From Alphaproteobacteria bacterium (GTDB lineage: Bacteria; Pseudomonadota; Alphaproteobacteria; CAAHEQ01; UBA3637): a DNA stretch of 14,276 nucleotides. Position numbers and translations under genes: made by a program. Shown piece by piece: positions 13,670-14,276 of the stretch. Each line of letters begins with the position of its first letter. Position 1 is the stretch's first letter. The stretch lies in NCBI GenBank assembly GCA_900772625.1, contig CAAHEQ010000057.1:1-14276 (forward strand), written 5' to 3'. The notes beneath the pieces were generated by a model. That model was not told the origin of the DNA, did not search any database, and saw only the letters and a program-made list of their open reading frames with translations.

Positions 13670-14276
13670 TTAGTCCCAGTCGAGCTCTCTTTCTTTGGCT
13701 CTGATATAGCTGATTTTGTCCGTTGCTCTTTTATGCTTACGGATTTTTTGTGGCTTAACGAACTCTTTTTGCTTGACGCGCCCCTGTGCATAGCAATCAC
13801 CTCCGTAAATCAACGTATTCCATTTGATGATAAAAAGGGTTGGCTCTTTTAAAAAAGAAGGGTGACGATGTTCGCAATAGTTTTCCTTGTTCGCATAAAA
13901 TGCTTGCTCCTGCAGCTTAATAGCATCTTCAACGCGTTTGTGTACTTTTTGGGGCAACAAAATTAAATGATAACCAAACAAACGAATGAATGCCGCACGA
14001 ATGTTGCCATCGTTCAAATTGGCGCGCAAATAATTTGTCACCTTAATTCTGAGCAGTGTTAAGTCCGAAAAATTCTTTTCATTTTGCACCACTTGCTCAG
14101 GCAATGGCGTTTGCATAATTTTGTCAACCGTCTTTTCGCTGGCGTTTCGCCCCCCCCATAACAAACCTTGCTGGTGGTGCAGTTGCCAACCCGTTGGCGG
14201 AAAACCTTTGCGCAGAGAGTCAATTTCTTCTTTGTTAAAGATTCTTTTGACAGAATGCGGATCCGCATAAGGCAGA
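13670..14276 (-). CDS. partial protein with HNH/His-Me-finger-like nuclease motif (5' end outside window)
   Basis: The reading frame is open from the right window edge to TAA at 13672-13670, giving 201 residues; the start is beyond 14276. Residues 24-42 of the visible part, GFPPTGWQLHH...LLWGG, match the start of the LHH/HNH endonuclease pattern (P.G..wHHk.pL..GG). Residues 102-119, YHLILLPQKVHKRVEDAI, resemble its second half (NLILLp..vHk.ih), with His33/His34 and His112 as candidate catalytic and metal residues. About 60 residues (43-101) lie between them, more than usual. The tail (about 125-201) is rich in Lys, Arg and His and ends EREL DWD. A G8 run on the coding strand (14157-14150) codes for WGGR. 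Such domains are found in phage proteins and bacterial toxins. I cannot tell which, and the nuclease call is tentative. The gene does not belong to the gpmI operon by function. Confidence 0.6.
   Translation of the reverse strand, partial: LPYADPHSVKRIFNKEEIDSLRKGFPPTGWQLHHQQGLLWGGRNASEKTVDKIMQTPLPEQVVQNEKNFSDLTLLRIKVTNYLRANLNDGNIRAAFIRLFGYHLILLPQKVHKRVEDAIKLQEQAFYANKENYCEHRHPSFLKEPTLFIIKWNTLIYGGDCYAQGRVKQKEFVKPQKIRKHKRATDKISYIRAKERELDWD

Noticed and set aside
14059..14268. Cys/Lys-rich 69-residue frame on the - strand
   Set aside because: It overlaps, in another frame, the long open frame that carries the HNH-like motif to the window edge.

Overview
The window reads as chromosomal DNA of a moderately AT-rich alphaproteobacterium. 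Three adjacent leftward genes, gpmI, an EnvC-like amidase activator and a CtpA-type S41 protease, form an arrangement I associate with Alphaproteobacteria. The proteins look like those of the low-GC, uncultured gut Rhodospirillales-type lineages. That last placement is from general impression only; no marker gene is present to fix it.

Layout: (1) Positions 1-7782, + strand, hold the distal part of a surface-polysaccharide (O-antigen or capsule) operon. It begins with the tail end of a dTDP-glucose 4,6-dehydratase. Next come an RgpF-like glycosyltransferase, a VioA-like sugar aminotransferase, a left-handed beta-helix acyltransferase, a GT-B glycosyltransferase and a GT2 glycosyltransferase with a C-terminal membrane anchor. 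The last three genes are an ATP-grasp ligase, a divergent DegT-like protein and a second hexapeptide acetyltransferase. Nearly all junctions are stop/start overlaps (ATGA, TTGA or TAATG), so the genes are probably translationally coupled. A strong bidirectional terminator closes the operon. (2) Positions 7881-9341, - strand, hold an isolated two-gene phage-tail cassette: a T7-type tail-fibre protein and a small XkdW-like protein. It has its own near-consensus sigma70 promoter, followed unusually by two back-to-back terminator-like hairpins before the first gene. (3) Positions 9386-13551, - strand, hold the housekeeping operon gpmI-envC-ctpA, ending in its own hairpin. (4) Positions 13670-14276, - strand, hold the 3' part of a gene with an HNH/His-Me-finger-like nuclease motif, cut by the window end.

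How the genes fit together: RfbB makes dTDP-4-keto-6-deoxyglucose. The VioA-like enzyme could aminate it at C4, one of the acyltransferases could acetylate the amine, and the three glycosyltransferases would build the repeat unit. The ATP-grasp/DegT-like/acetyltransferase trio at the 3' end probably makes a further, unidentified decoration. EnvC and CtpA act on the cell envelope (septal amidase activation and periplasmic proteolysis). The two most unusual parts are the hairpin leader of the tail-fibre cassette and the 3' polysaccharide-modification trio.
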